Assembly: GCF_963678635.1 (NCBI RefSeq)
Contig: NC_087062.1
Coordinates: 31,704,704 to 31,768,703, forward strand
Reading direction: 5' to 3'
From: Symsagittifera roscoffensis
Taxonomy: Eukaryota; Xenacoelomorpha; Acoela; Convolutidae
Length of the DNA: 64,000 bases
Position numbers and translations under genes: made by a program. Each line of letters opens with the position of its first letter. Position 1 is the first letter of the stretch. Below are positions 1 to 11,736 of this stretch, in pieces. The notes below the pieces were generated by a model. The model was not told the origin of the DNA, did not search any database, and saw only the letters and a list, made by a program, of their open reading frames with translations.

Positions 1-144
1 CACCAAAATAACCCTTTCGGGATTGTAGATAGTAGTGAATCTCGGTCGCCCCATTGAATTCACTGCCCAAGTGACGACTTTGCGGTGTCGTTAGGAAAGA
101 GAGAACGAACCTAGTGAAGAAATCCCCTAAATCTACATTAGGCA

Positions 145-337
145 CCATTTAGAAAAAAAAATTCGACCAAAAAAAATTAGTATACGTTGGCGCCGAAGGT
201 GTCTTTAGAAAAACTTTAGGGTCCGTCACCAAAAATAGACATCCCAAAATAGTACAAAAGGGCGACCCTTTGGGTCGGCAGGGGGTTGAATCCCTGAGGG
301 AAGGAAGGCGACCACACCCGCCCTAAATCCGCCCCTG
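145..337 (+). repeat. 3' half of hAT-like MITE
   Basis: The stretch matches the second half of the complete element at 7538-7957: the block TTAGTATACGTTGGCGCCGAAGG, then GGGTCGGCAGGGGG, then the terminal inverted repeat ending TCCGCCCCTG at 337. The 5' half is missing, so this is a truncated, immobile copy. Bases 1-144 hold nothing recognisable. Confidence 0.75.
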
Positions 338-727
338 GAAACAATATTAAGTTGTCCATATTTTGTCGGCACTCTGATTAGGCCACTCTAATTTGGTCGG
401 TTTTTGATGCAAAAAAAATGCTGCAAAAAAATTTTGAATTTAAAATACAATGAAAATGAACACATAAAATTCACTTATTTTTCCAAATGCAATTCATTGT
501 CCACAAAAAATCTATTTCGGGGTTGATTGCAGCTTACAACCGAATTTAAACTCACGTTCTATTTCATTAAAATCCGTTATAATCAATTTTTATCCTTTTC
601 TGTCATTGCGAGTTTTCAATTTGCCGGTCTATTTGAAAAATAAAGAGCTTCGATTTAATGTTCCATTAGGTAGCTAGCCAAGATATTATAGAACTTTTAT
701 AAACTTTTGAATCAATTGTTGGTTTAG
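338..727. other. AT-rich intergenic, nothing seen
   Basis: A+T-rich sequence with poly-A and poly-T tracts. No reading frame with coding character and no repeat family recognised, apart from the acceptor-like TTTAG at its right edge. Confidence 0.5.
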
Positions 728-1067
728 GTGACCTTAACTGCCATCAGACACAGTACATACATTAGCTGGCCTCGAAAAGTACTGGAGGCAATTCTATGCG
801 ACAATCCTTATCTGAACTCGACAATGACAAACCTAATAGGAAGAGACATCACAAACAAACTCTACCTTCTGAACCAGCAGGCCACCCGATCATCGTCAGT
901 ACAGAGCCAAAAACACTCGGCGAAAGAATTACGAACTATTTGGAGTGACGAGTCCAAGAGGAATTACTCGGGGAGCGTGGGCGGGCTGAAAAAACCCGAG
1001 ACTGGTAGTTTGACTGCATTGCGTGAAATGCGAAGTACAGAACGTCAAAATACATTCGGAGATTCAA
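728..1067 (+). CDS. Possible internal exon of an unknown gene
   Basis: A locally GC-richer block of 340 bases is bounded by an acceptor-like TTGGTTTAG and a very good donor (CAA|GTAAGTT). One frame is open throughout (113 codons, Ser/Thr/Arg/Lys-rich). A second frame also reads like protein for about 70 codons but has in-frame stops, so the true frame is unclear and this could be a decayed exon. No partner exon or conserved motif is visible nearby, and I do not recognise the product. Alternatives are a retrocopy fragment or a chance ORF. Confidence 0.3.
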
Positions 1068-2773
1068 GTAAGTTAAGTTTTTCTTAGATCTCCCGTTTCC
1101 GCTACCATCGCTTTGTATAATACAAAATATTCGGCTCAACTGTCCAATCAAAACGTTTTGCTGAGAATCTACAAAAATTATTTCGAACATATTTTATTTA
1201 TAATAAAACTTAACCTAGAGAATTCAAGGGTAAAAAACAGCGTTTTGTCTGATGGGGATGAAGAAGTTGAATATATTGTGAACATGTTAGGCTGTGTGAT
1301 TTGATAGAGTTCGTTTTTTTTTTCAGCTAAATTAGTGCCCTTTGGGGGTAAACCAAACTGTAAACAAGCCGCCGATAATTGAATTCAGGCAACGCTCAAG
1401 CTAATTTACTTTGAAAAATTTGGTTTGAGAGCAAAACGGTTTGTTTAATTTATTCAGTTCCCTGAATGACTTCCGAAAGCCGTCATAAACAATTTAATGA
1501 GATTAATAAAACTAATATGATTTTTATTCCCAAGGCACGGGTATCTCTACTGCTCCTGTGTAAACCATCTAGCATATAAATTAACCAAAAACATATAAAG
1601 TTTCATAAATAGCATACATTTGTACTCAAGTTGAGTTTTCCAGGCACTGCTAAGAGCCGCTGATTTTTCGAAAAAAAATTAATTGATCGAATGTAGTGAA
1701 AACATTTATCCTTAGTCGAAAACAGTCAAGGCGCCAAATGATCAAATTATTTATGAGTTTCAGATATACTTCGTGACAAACTTAATGGAAAATTTAGATA
1801 GCAGGAAGCATTTCACTAAATTTTCTAAAGTGATCTCAAATAGCTAATTTTTTTTAGCTAATTTGCATTTTTTTTAGCTTATCATCATTATGTTCAACAA
1901 AATATGCACAAAATTTTTTTTACTGAATAGCCAATAATGAAAAAATAGAATATGCCCCTGCAGCAATTTGTGGAAAGCAAGGACAATGTACGACAATTTT
2001 CTTAACTCAATTGATTTTTAATTTATTAATACTGCTCGTATCAGTGCAAAATACTAAAAACTCTAACTAAACTGTTTTTTTTTCTCACGATTGTCTGATT
2101 TATAGCTTTGGAGTTCCTTTTTGAACGCTTACATATTTCTCAAATATGTAACTTAAAGTTTTGTGTTCCAGTTTTTTCAATAAACAGAGCCCGTAAGCAC
2201 CTTTGAAAATGCCTTGTAACCATTGGAAAAAGATACAAAAGCTGAAATTTAGTCCTTAATAAAAGTTTGAAAGTTGGAACTTTTTTGTGCTGCATTTTTA
2301 TTTTTTTTCTACAGAATTTTCATTGCATGAACTATTCTCGAGCCTTGCTGTCTCTAAAATAGATCACAGGAAAATTAATTTGACTCCGAAACAAGTGAGA
2401 AATATATATAATCTTGGAGTGATTTATTTTAGTCAGACCAATTTCGAAACACATTTTTGCCCACAGTAGAGTTTTAACCCTGCGCACACCAACTTGCTGG
2501 TCACTTTGAAACGAGTCTATGAGAACTGCTCGTTTTAAACAATGATACTGAAAGTTTAGCGCATATCATTCACGCGTGATGAATTATCCCGCACTTTGAA
2601 ATTGTTTCAAATTTAATTGAGGCCAGCTAATTAGAATTTTCCTTTTAAAATATGACTCCAATTTTAACACTCATTGAAATTATCAGTCCAAGTATCAGCT
2701 TGTGCCCTGATTTGAACAGTTTGGTTTGCTATTATGAACAATTTCAATTTTACAAACAGAGCATGAAGTAAAA
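1068..2773. other. AT-rich intergenic
   Basis: Mostly homopolymer-rich A+T sequence. A short stretch near 2480-2640 (CTTGCTGGTC, AATTGAGGCCAGCTAA) resembles reverse-strand pieces of repeat R1. Otherwise nothing is recognisable. Confidence 0.45.
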
Positions 2774-3315
2774 CAAGACTGCTCGTATCAGGGCAAAACC
2801 CTGAATGTTCCGACTGCCTCTTAAGGTCTATGAAGCAGTAATATCTTGAAAAAGTTATATGTAAAAAAAAGAAACTGAAATGAAAAAAATTTTGTATAAA
2901 AAATAGAGATTTTTTTGTAAAAATCATCCCCCCACACGCCATATAAAGTACAAAGTGATGAATTTTGCTTCCATTGACACATCAATTATGGCAAATAAGC
3001 TTCTTTCAACCAAATTGGAACAATTTTTAAGACGGATTGAATCTCCGCTTACGTGTTAATAGCGCCAATTATATCGCGCGTTAATTGTCCCAAATTGGCC
3101 AAAATGGCAATCTTCAAACCCCCATAACTTAACATAAAATTATTACAGGTGAAATATCTTCTCAAATTTAAGCTCAGGACAAGAATACCTTTTGAATAAT
3201 ATTTTAAAAATTCCGTCAAAAAAGGCTAGTTAAAAAGTCGAAATTTGTATGAAGAAAAAAACCCACCCCGAGCACAAATATACCGTTACTTTCGTATCGA
3301 AAGTCGGAACAATAA
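2774..3315 (+). repeat. Dispersed repeat R1, plus copy
   Basis: One of at least nine copies of a ~530-bp family in this window. It begins CAAGACTGCTCGTATCAGGGC, has a small hairpin (CAGGGC..CCCTG), a middle block around ACGCCATATAAAGTACAAAGTGA and a pyrimidine-poor end AGTCGGAACAATAAA. No reading frame is conserved between copies, so it is probably non-autonomous. It pairs with the reverse copy at 3838-4310 to form a large imperfect inverted repeat. Confidence 0.8.
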
Positions 3316-3837
3316 ATCGTATATAAAAATTGGAGGTTTAGCAGCCATGCTAACCATTTTTTTTGTTTAACCAAAATTAATGCACAAATTTCATTTAATT
3401 CGTTTTTGAAAATATAGTAAAATTAATGAAACCTTTTTTTTAAGTCTATGTAAAACAGTATCTGAGAAATAATCAAATTATATGCAAGTATATTTCACAT
3501 ACTTAGCATAGTTGACACAATTGTGTCTGAAATTAGGCTGAAAAAAAAATCAAACTCGTTATTACCCAAGTGTATTTTAATCGAATAAAATTGTCTTTGA
3601 GCTCAATTATTTCGCTTTTTTCTCAAAAATTGGACCAAAAACATATCAAAAAAGGAATTTGACTTCAAATTTTTTTTTGAAAATTATCATCAAAAATTGG
3701 TTGCATAAGACGTAAAATTTCTGAAAGTTGCATTCATTCAAAAGTGAAATGATCTAACTACTCTTTTTGGATGCGTTTTTTAACAGAGTATTCAAAGGGC
3801 TGAAAACTTGAGTTCTCAAAAATGGGTCCTTCAAAGC

Positions 3838-4310
3838 GGCTGCGTTCAGTGCGCCACGAAATATTTGTGCTCGAGTTGGTTTTTTCTCCAGATGAGTTTA
3901 GACTCTTTAGCTAGCCATTTTGACGGAATTATGTAAAGTTAGCCAAAAATTAATTGATGGCTTGAGCTCAATTGTGAAAAGATGTGATCTTTACTTGTGA
4001 TCTTTTCAATGTTATGGTGGTTTAAAGATTGCCAATTTGGTATAATTAAGACTCGACATATTTCGTGGTATTGTCGCGAAAGCAGTGATTCATTTCGTCT
4101 TAGAAATCGTTCCAAATTTAATTGAGGCATGCTCTTAGATCTATGTAAAATTTTGCTTTATGCTAAATAGATCATTGTGTTTTTCCCACCCACATTTCAT
4201 GTGGGTTGGTAATTATTACATAAAAAAAATCCTGAAAAAAATTATTTTAAAGCGAACAATACCCCTTAGAACTTAATGGGCAGTCGGAGCATTCAGGGTT
4301 TTTTCCTGAT
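3838..4310 (-). repeat. Dispersed repeat R1, minus copy
   Basis: Read on the minus strand this runs from CCTGAATGCTCCGACTGCC (near 4300) to the ATTTGTGCTCGAG-type end near 3860, in the same order as the plus copies. It is more diverged, including an altered middle. It faces the plus copy at 2774-3315 across about 520 bases. Confidence 0.7.
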
Positions 4311-4462
4311 AGGAATCAATAAGTTTTTTTTTTAAAATGAGGTTGCTAAAAAAACCTCTTTATTAGCAACGTAGATTTTTCACAAGCCTCCATAAAAAAG
4401 TTACGACGTTAATAAAAGTTTTTTTAGCAACCTCATTTTAAAAAAAAAACTTATTGATCCTC
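4311..4462. repeat. Short palindrome with ~40-bp arms
   Basis: The left arm (4316-4356, TCAATAAG..AAAATGAGGTTGCTAAAAAAAC) is the reverse complement of the right arm (4419-4461), with about 60 bases of loop. The arms are nearly perfect, so the strand could fold into a hairpin. It abuts the end of an R1 copy and may have arisen from it. Confidence 0.8.
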
Positions 4463-5823
4463 AGGCTTGTTGTTTTCAAGTTGCTTAGTTTTTCAAGGTT
4501 TTGGAATTTTGTTGCTTATTAGTTGCTTACAAGTAGCATTTCAAGTTGTTCAGAAATAAACAATTGTTTTTTCCTGATTATGATATTGATCACAGTATTA
4601 TTTATTTTAAGCCGAAAATTTATAAGCATACACAGTTTAGTTTGGCTAGGGAGAATACCAAAAAGGCTTCAGCCTGTCGGGTGGCAGCTCCATATGCAAT
4701 TTTCATTTTCCCCTCTTTATTAATTCAGATAATCCCAAAAAAAACTTTAAAAATACAGCATATTTTATTTCAAAATAGAAGAAACCTGAGAATCAAAGCA
4801 AAATTCGTTTTTTTCCGTTGTTGGTTAACGATCAAATTAATTTTAAACAAAGTAGTGGTCACTTACCAAAATTGCCTATAATTTTTTTGATGTAAATTAA
4901 CCAAAGAGTTTAAACAAAGTAGTGGACACCTACCAAAATTGCTTATAATTTGTTTGTTGTAACAAATTTAAATGTCTTTTTTTATGAAAAAAAAATCGAG
5001 TACAAAAATTTATGAGTAATTGCTAACGCTTCAAGAAGAATACTTTTGTTCAATTCTAAAAACCTATTATATAAAAGATGAACTCTATTTTTGATTTCTT
5101 TCTTTGCTTTTGTAGCTAAATTTTTTCGGCTGCTTAATTTTTTCCTAGTTTACTTGAAAGAAAAACAGTTGTTTTCTCCAGTTTACTTAAGTATTCATAA
5201 AAATTTTTCCCACAAATCATCTTAGATTTTTAAACTTGAGGTTAAAAAAAATTATATACGGGAATTTCTCGAACCAGACAGATTTTTTGTTAGTCCCGAG
5301 TGTTTCAGTTTGTCCCATGTTTTGATTTAAAACAATTCTTCTACACAAATCATTGCTGGCTTCCTATTTTTTTCAAGTCTCTTTCATATCTGGGCCATAT
5401 GTCAGGACACTATGTTGATAAATTAGCTGAAAATTGTTTTTTTTTGTGACGAGCAGAGTAGAGATGCCAAGAAAAACATGAGATAAAATATCATCTTAAA
5501 CTAGCTGCCCTTCTCAAATTTTAAGGTTCAATTTTTTGTCAATTGCTAAGTTTAAGTAATTATAGTTTATTACTTAATTATAGAGCTTTAGTTGTAACTT
5601 TTTGTTAAATTCTAAAGTTACTAATTCACCCTTATTTACAGTGAGCTTACCCTACAGAACTCAGTTTTCAAGCTTGCTTATTTCAATGTCAGATTGCTGT
5701 CACACTTCCAGTATTAGCTTTTGTATACCATGCATGGCCATCCGCAAACACTACTACCGTATTCTGTCTACAGACTTTTGGCAAGTCATTTATGTTTAGC
5801 AAAAATAACAGCGAATGCAGGAG
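4463..5823. other. AT-rich intergenic
   Basis: No gene seen. It contains a small direct repeat: AAACAAAGTAGTGGTCACTTACC near 4846 is repeated with changes near 4914. Confidence 0.45.
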
Positions 5824-6160
5824 TTAACTTCGTGATACATCATAAATCCTTAGCTTAAAGTTCGAACATAAAATCTTATAACTAACGTACTGTTGGCGAT
5901 TTTCAAGGTATGACCTCAAAAGATTCAAAACTTTTTTCTTTAACATTGTAATTCGCATTTTGTAAAAAAAATTGAAGATCAACTTTATCGAACGGTTTTG
6001 TAAGATATTTTGAAGTGCACATGCAGCTAAACTCATCTTTCAAGTTCTCCACTTTTTGCTCAATGAGGTCCAGGATAGCATCAACTGTACTTTTTGTGCC
6101 GACCATTTGAAAAATGGGTAGGAAACTTGTATTCGAGCGTTTTAGTTGTTTTTTTTCCAC
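5824..6160 (-). pseudogene. Eroded LINE-type reverse transcriptase fragment
   Basis: On the minus strand one frame (6160 to about 5905) reads STVDAILDLIE, then ENLKDEF, then PFDKVDLQFFLQ. This matches the order of the non-LTR reverse transcriptase core, where S-T-x-D-A-L, then F-L-D-L-S-K-A-F-D-x-V-D-H, then I-L-L are typical. After a poly-A tract the match continues in another frame as LLRSYLENRQQYVSYKI, the usual 'SYL-NR-QYV' segment that follows. The YADD catalytic block is absent and a frameshift separates the two parts, so this is a dead fragment of a jockey/CR1/I-like element. The family assignment is from recalled motifs only. Confidence 0.7.
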
Positions 6161-7537
6161 TCAAAATCAGGTGCCATAAATAATCGACGAACTGGGTTTA
6201 GTGATATTTTATATTAGAGCTCTTGCAGTCCTCATTCGAACCACATTAAAAAATTTTCCAAAAAAAATTGTCCCAGCGTTGAGAAAAACCGGCGGTTCGA
6301 AATTTTTAGTTTTGCGTCTTAATTCGAGCGAATAAAGCAAGCGAGCAGGCTTATAGCAGCTGAACTATGCCTTATTTAAGACCTTATAACTTAATTCAAT
6401 GCAAGAAAAATTAGTATTTAGTTTTTGGAGTTTGATAGTTTCATTTTGGGAATCAAAAAAATCAAAAACTTAGTGCAAAAAATTTTGAAAAGAAGTTTTT
6501 TATAATGTTTTTTGTTTTTCTAGTCACTTTTCTACGAAAATTGTTGTCCAATTTGCTTAGATTACTACGACTGTCTAGTATGTTTCAGTTTTTTTTACGT
6601 CGGAACCCTTTATCACACAAAGCAGAAAAACCACTCTAATTTGGAAAAAAAAATTCTAAACCGTAGTTTTCTACAGATCATGGTTGGAACATTCTAAGCT
6701 TCTTGCACAGTAACCCCTATCCTTGATTCTATTTTGGAATCCGTATTGAAATGATGTACTGCTGTTTGAGTCATGACACGAAACAATTCATTTTATGTTT
6801 TTTCAAATTTTGTTTTTTAAAAGCATATTACGTCGTTGTATTGTGAAAATCTGAGTCTCGATGCTTGTGTTCATTTAATTGAATGATGCGACAGTTTTGC
6901 AGTATATAGTTATATTATCACAAAAGCTAGTGGTTGGGTAGATGGCAATTTTTTTGTAGAGAATTCAAAGGTTTTGAAAGATTTTGATGTGCCTTTTTTA
7001 CAACCAGACATTGCTATAAAAGTACTTAAAATAACGGCTATAAAATTACATCAAGTCTTACTCAGAATGGAAAAAAATCTGCCTTTGAACTATTCACTCT
7101 GGCTTGTTTTTGATCAAAACGAGTGAGTGATCTTTTTGATAACGTGCAGTCATTGTTATAAAAACAAATTTGAATTAAAATCACGAAATTGCGTTACTAG
7201 AAATCATCGCTACTCAATATGCAGCTATATATGATTGCATAGGTCGATAGTGTCACTTCTAAATTTCAACGTTTGACCCTTATGTCAAGAATCGATTAAC
7301 TGAGAGCTCGAAAACTGTTTGGTTGATTGGCTTGTTCGTTGTATTGTGAAATCAGGTGTAATTATTACCGAGGTAAAGATCTAGAGTGCATTGGGGGTAC
7401 CATCTCGAAGAAGAGTCTTGATATGAAAGGCCATCAAACTGATAACTACGCAAATATCATTCTACATTAATCTTGTTTCGCAGTCTATCGACATATTATT
7501 GGGGACTATTAGTTATAAAATAGTACATGGTGACTAC
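6161..7537. other. AT-rich intergenic
   Basis: No coding exon recognised. A block near 6280-6350 (GAAAAACCGGCGGTTCGAAATT..TTCGAGCGAATAAAGC) recurs in opposite orientation near 12245-12300 (CTTTATTCGCTCGAA..TAAACCGGTTTTTC), so it belongs to a further low-copy repeat. Confidence 0.4.
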
Positions 7538-7957
7538 CAGGGGCGGATCTAGGATTTTCTCGGGGGGGGGGGGGGGGGGGGGGCGGATTTTCAAAAAAAA
7601 AATATGAATTTTTTTTAGATCGACCGAATTGATTTTTGAGCTCTCCCTAAGCATGATTTGGTCCCTTTTTGGGCAAAATTTTCTGCGCCGCAGGCAAAAA
7701 TTTGAAAAAACAGTCCAAAAAAGGCGTTTTAAGGCACATTTCGGAAAATTTTGACCAAAAAATTACGTTTTTTCGGCGCGCGCTCCCCCCTCAAAATTAG
7801 AATATATTGGCGCCCAAGGCGCCTTTAGAAAAATTTTAGGGTCAATCGGCCAAATATGGATTTCTTAAAAAGTACCAAAGGGGTCGGCAGGGGGTCGAAT
7901 CCCTGAGGAGGGCATCCGCCCCCCCCCCCCCCGCCCCCATCCCTAAATCCGCCCCTG
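7538..7957 (+). mobile_element. Complete hAT-like MITE (420 bp) with 8-bp TSD
   Basis: The element starts CAGGGGCGGATCTAGGATTT and ends AAATCCGCCCCTG, so its ends are imperfect inverted repeats. It is flanked by GTGACTAC (7530-7537) and GTGACTAT (7958-7965), an 8-bp target-site duplication with one difference, as expected for the hAT superfamily. The terminal sequence resembles the CAGGGGCGGA-type ends known from Tip100-like hAT elements. There is no transposase frame, so it is non-autonomous. The interior has a GGCGCGCGCTC block and long G and C runs near each end. It is the best-preserved copy of a family with about nine recognisable pieces here. Confidence 0.85.
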
Positions 7958-8281
7958 GTGACTATGGCTGATCAATTAATACATGATGACCATTATGATT
8001 TTATGCCCAATAGTCATCCGTATATGCCACCCCCTCCATGATAGTGCACTATATGCATACTACTTAGCCTAGACATGATATTGAAATTTCCATCTAAGGT
8101 AAAGATGTAATGTTTTTCCTTTGATTATATTATCCTAATTTTATGTTTCTAAAGACGTTTAGGGGCATAATATGAGGGCCTTTGGCCTGTTGATGCTCCT
8201 AGGTAGGCTGTAATTATTGGACTTCATTGATTTAGTTCTTTGAATTTGTACAGTGATTGAATTTTGTATTGCCTACTGGGA

Positions 8282-8352
8282 TCTTGTTAACTATTTTCCC
8301 CCTTTTGCAATAGGCGCGGGGGGGGGGGGGGGGGGAGAATAGTTAACAAGGT
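8282..8352. repeat. Hairpin around a G homopolymer
   Basis: CTTGTTAACTATTTTCCCCC is followed after a short loop by a run of about 22 G and then GAGAATAGTTAACAAG, giving a stem with a G/C tract. A degenerate third piece (GAATAGTTGACAAG) follows near 8430. The length of the G run is likely unreliable in an assembly. Confidence 0.6.
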
Positions 8353-8471
8353 ACAAAATTCGTAATGCTTTACTGTTCAATTCTTTTTTTACAGGAGGGA
8401 TTCTTGTTAAAAGGTACCATAGAGAGGGGGGTGAATAGTTGACAAGATCTGCCTACTGGAATAAAAATAAA

Positions 8472-9000
8472 CAAGACTGCTTGTATCAGGGCGAAGCTCT
8501 GAATGTACCCCCTTCCAAGGTCTATTAATTAGTGATAACTAGAAAAAATTAAATGTAAAAAAAAGGAAAAAATAAACTAATTTTTTTTTAATTTGAGATT
8601 TTTTTTGAAAATCGTCCCCCCCCCCACACGCCATATAAAGTACAAAATGATAAATTTCGCTCCTAGTGACAAATCAATTATGGCAAATAAGCTTCCTTCT
8701 ACCAATATGGAACGATTTCTAAGACGGATTAAGTTTCCGCTTACGCGTTTATAGCGCGAAATATATCGCTTGTTTATTATCCCAAAGTGGCCAAAATGGC
8801 AGCCCCCATAACTTTACAAAGAATGATCACACATAAAAAATCTTTCCAAATTTAAGCTCAGGACAACAATACCTTTCGATTGATATTAAAAAAACTCCAT
8901 CAAGAAGGGCTAGTTAAGAAGTCGAAATTTGTCTGAAGAAAAAAGCCACCTCGAGCTCAAATATTCCGTTACTTTCGTTACGAAAGTCGAAACAATAAAT
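8472..9000 (+). repeat. Dispersed repeat R1, plus copy
   Basis: It begins CAAGACTGCTTGTATCAGGGC and ends AAGTCGAAACAATAAAT, followed by a short TAAA-rich tail, and keeps the block ACGCCATATAAAGTACAAAATGA. It lies about 290 bases upstream of the start codon of the Rab-like gene. Confidence 0.8.
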
Positions 9001-9289
9001 AAATAAATAAAGTTAGGATGTGCTTGTCAAGTTGTGAAATGTTGTAAGTGTTCGGCTTGTTAGTAGATACCAAAATTGTTTGGAACTATGCAACCGATTG
9101 ACCAGTGGAGCTGGAGTAATCAATATTTCTTCGCAAATAACTAATTGACAAATATTGCAATTGATGGGCAGTTCTTGCTTCCTTAACTATCAGTTACAGT
9201 AGCAAAAACTGTTTGCGTGGCGTGTTCTGAAGTTGAATTTAGCCAAAATTGGCAAATAATTGCCGTTATTGTTTCAATGCTGCTTAAAA

Positions 9290-10721
9290 ATGGGCGAAAA
9301 CACGTTTACAGAGCCTAGTTTTGAAACCGAGCTCTCCATTTTGTTTTTGGGCGAAACTACCTGTGGGAAATCGTCCCTGATTCGGGCGTTTTTGGGGGAG
9401 AATTTTCTGTTTAAATTGCCCCCCAGCGTCGGAGTGGATACCAGAGATCGAATTATGAAACTAGAAGAAGACAGTCTAGTGGTGAAGATGCGGTTCCTGG
9501 ATGCGGGATGCCGCGCCACTTTCCAGACGGTTGTTAACTCGTATTACCGAGAGGCCGACTGTTACGTAATTGTGTTCGACTTGCAAAAACGAGACACGTT
9601 CGAAAAAGTGCAAAATTGGCTCGACTCAATCGTCGACAAAGGTCAGCGATGACTACTTTCAAGATGTATATTATATCAATTTTCAAACATATAGGCTAGG
9701 AAAATACAACAAAACTGTGCGGGAACCGATTCTAAAAGCTAAGTCGAACTAGTAACCGAATTGATATTTTAATTTGGTTACGAAAACTTTTGAATTTTTC
9801 AATTAAAACCAAACCAAATTTTATAAGATTATATGGTGACATTTTGGTTCTTTTTTTTCTCGCACTCTTTTGATGTATAAAACTCTTTGACGTAAAGTTC
9901 GACTTAGTTTACGTCTTAGAAAAACACAAACTACTTTTTAACATGACTAGCAAAGAAACCATAATTGCTCAGCTTTTGAAAAAATTGTTGTGATGTTTTC
10001 AAATAATTACGGATTACATTCAAAGATGTGTTCATTATTTCAATTGGTTGGTGCATTTTTTTCTAGATTATTAATGTGTGAATCATAACAATTATAATAA
10101 TATTAACAATAGTGATAAATAATGGTTTTTAAAAACAAATGTTTTTGATTGATTTTCCTTTAATAATTAAGCCGGAAAGTGAAAATGTTTTTGTTCTCAT
10201 TATATTAAACTAGATTTCAATGGCCTTTTAACCACTGAAACCTACCTCATAGAACTGAAGATTTCAGATGTTTTTTTTTGTATCGGCGGTGGAAAAAGTA
10301 GTGATAAAAAAATTGAATGTTTTGATGGCGAAAAAATGCATTAAGTTTATTCAATTGTAACTATAAAGAAAATAAATGATTGCATGATGAAAGCTTTGGA
10401 GTAGTCATTTTTTCAAAAGGCGGCGACATAAGCCGAAAACTTTTTGTCATAATCGGAAACAAAATGGACCTCGAAAGCCGAGTTCCTCTCTCGGAAATCG
10501 AAAAATTCTGCGACGACTGTGCACAGAAACCGCTGATGTTTTTGACGTCGTGCAAGAGCGGAGAAAAGGTTGAGGACGCCTTTCATGACATCGCCAAGGA
10601 GTGTATTCGGAAAGGCCTTGGCCGAGACGCGAACAATGTTGGGAAAAGTACAAAGGAGATTAGTCCAGAGTCAGACCCGAATCCGAATTCGAGTTCTTCT
10701 GATGGGGGCTGTGGATGTTGA
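9290..10721 (+). CDS. Rab6-like small GTPase with atypical switch II, two exons
   Basis: Join 9290..9641 and 10420..10721, giving 217 residues. The intron has AAAG|GTCAGC and TTTTTTCAAAAG|G borders and splits one glycine codon (phase 1). The ATG at 9290 has A at -3 and G at +4. Rab GTPases are membrane-traffic switches; Rab6 relatives act at the Golgi. Visible motifs are the P-loop GETTCGKS (21-28), switch I SVGVDT (46-51, Ser where Thr is usual), YYREAD (85-90), NKMD (131-134), SCKSG (161-165, usually SAK) and a C-terminal CGC, a double-geranylgeranylation signal as in Rab6 (CSC). Switch II reads LDAGCRATF where WDTAGQERF is expected, so the catalytic Gln is replaced. This suggests a slow or non-hydrolysing switch, or a decaying paralogue. 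Assignment to Rab is firm; the Rab6 subgroup is inferred. Confidence 0.88.
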
Positions 10722-11736
10722 AATACCCATAGTTTACTCAAACTAAATTAGAAATATATTTACTGCAACTGATTTTTTTTCATTTTCTTGACGTTTTTAA
10801 ATTTTCAATGAAAGAAGTAAAGACACTTATTTCACTGTAGTGGTATTTTTTTCAGGAAATAGGCTTAATAATTGTTCATGTTCAAATTTGATTTTCGCGG
10901 TTTGGTTTTTATTTTTGATTTATTTTCAAGTTCAATTAAAAATAATATGCTACAAAAAGTTACGCTCTCAAACAGCGAAAGTTCAAATGGCGCAAAAAAG
11001 GCCAAGAAGTTTAGTTTCGAAGGTGCAGTAAGTTTTCTTAAGTTGGGTTAGCTTGATCTAAGAAGTGTCAATCGTATCAGAATCTTGAACTTCCAAGAAC
11101 TTTAGGGACATCTATGATTTTGTTCTTAAATTAATCAGTCGTTTTTTGGGCAGTTTTCTTGAGTTCAGTGAAACTTTCCCAGCTGCCTGCTGGCTACGCT
11201 CAAAGTTCTGAATTATTAAAATTTTAATTAAAAGACGTCATGTTTTGTTTTTCTTTTTCTTGTTTAATCTTTGTTACCATTTAAAGAAATGTTTTAATAT
11301 ATATCGCGCTAAAAAAAAAACAGAAGAATGGCGTGATATCTACGTTTAGAGAGTGTTTTTGACTGTTCAGTTTCTCAATTATTCTCTAACGGTAATCGGA
11401 AGTGAATTTCACTGGTAGATTTCACCGAAATAAATTTATTGAATTATGAAGGAAATCTAAAAGAATTTAATAAGGTGAACTCTAATTTTGAATTCATTTT
11501 TGAATAAATAAAAAAAAACGGAAAGCTTTTTGAAATTCATAATTGCAATTACTCTAAAAAAATTTGCAGATACTGCACGGAATGTGTATACTAATTAGAC
11601 TTTGTCTGAATATTTCAGAAAATCAATTTCAACAGGTTTTCTATTCATACATTTTAATTGTTTTTTCTACATAAAGCTCTAAAATGATGCTGGCGACCGA
11701 AATTGTTAGCTGGAGTCATCTTGTTAATAAGAAAAG
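10722..11736. other. AT-rich intergenic
   Basis: This covers the presumed 3' UTR of the Rab-like gene and beyond. No canonical AATAAA lies directly after the stop; the nearest candidates are weak A-rich variants. No other gene is recognised. Confidence 0.4.
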
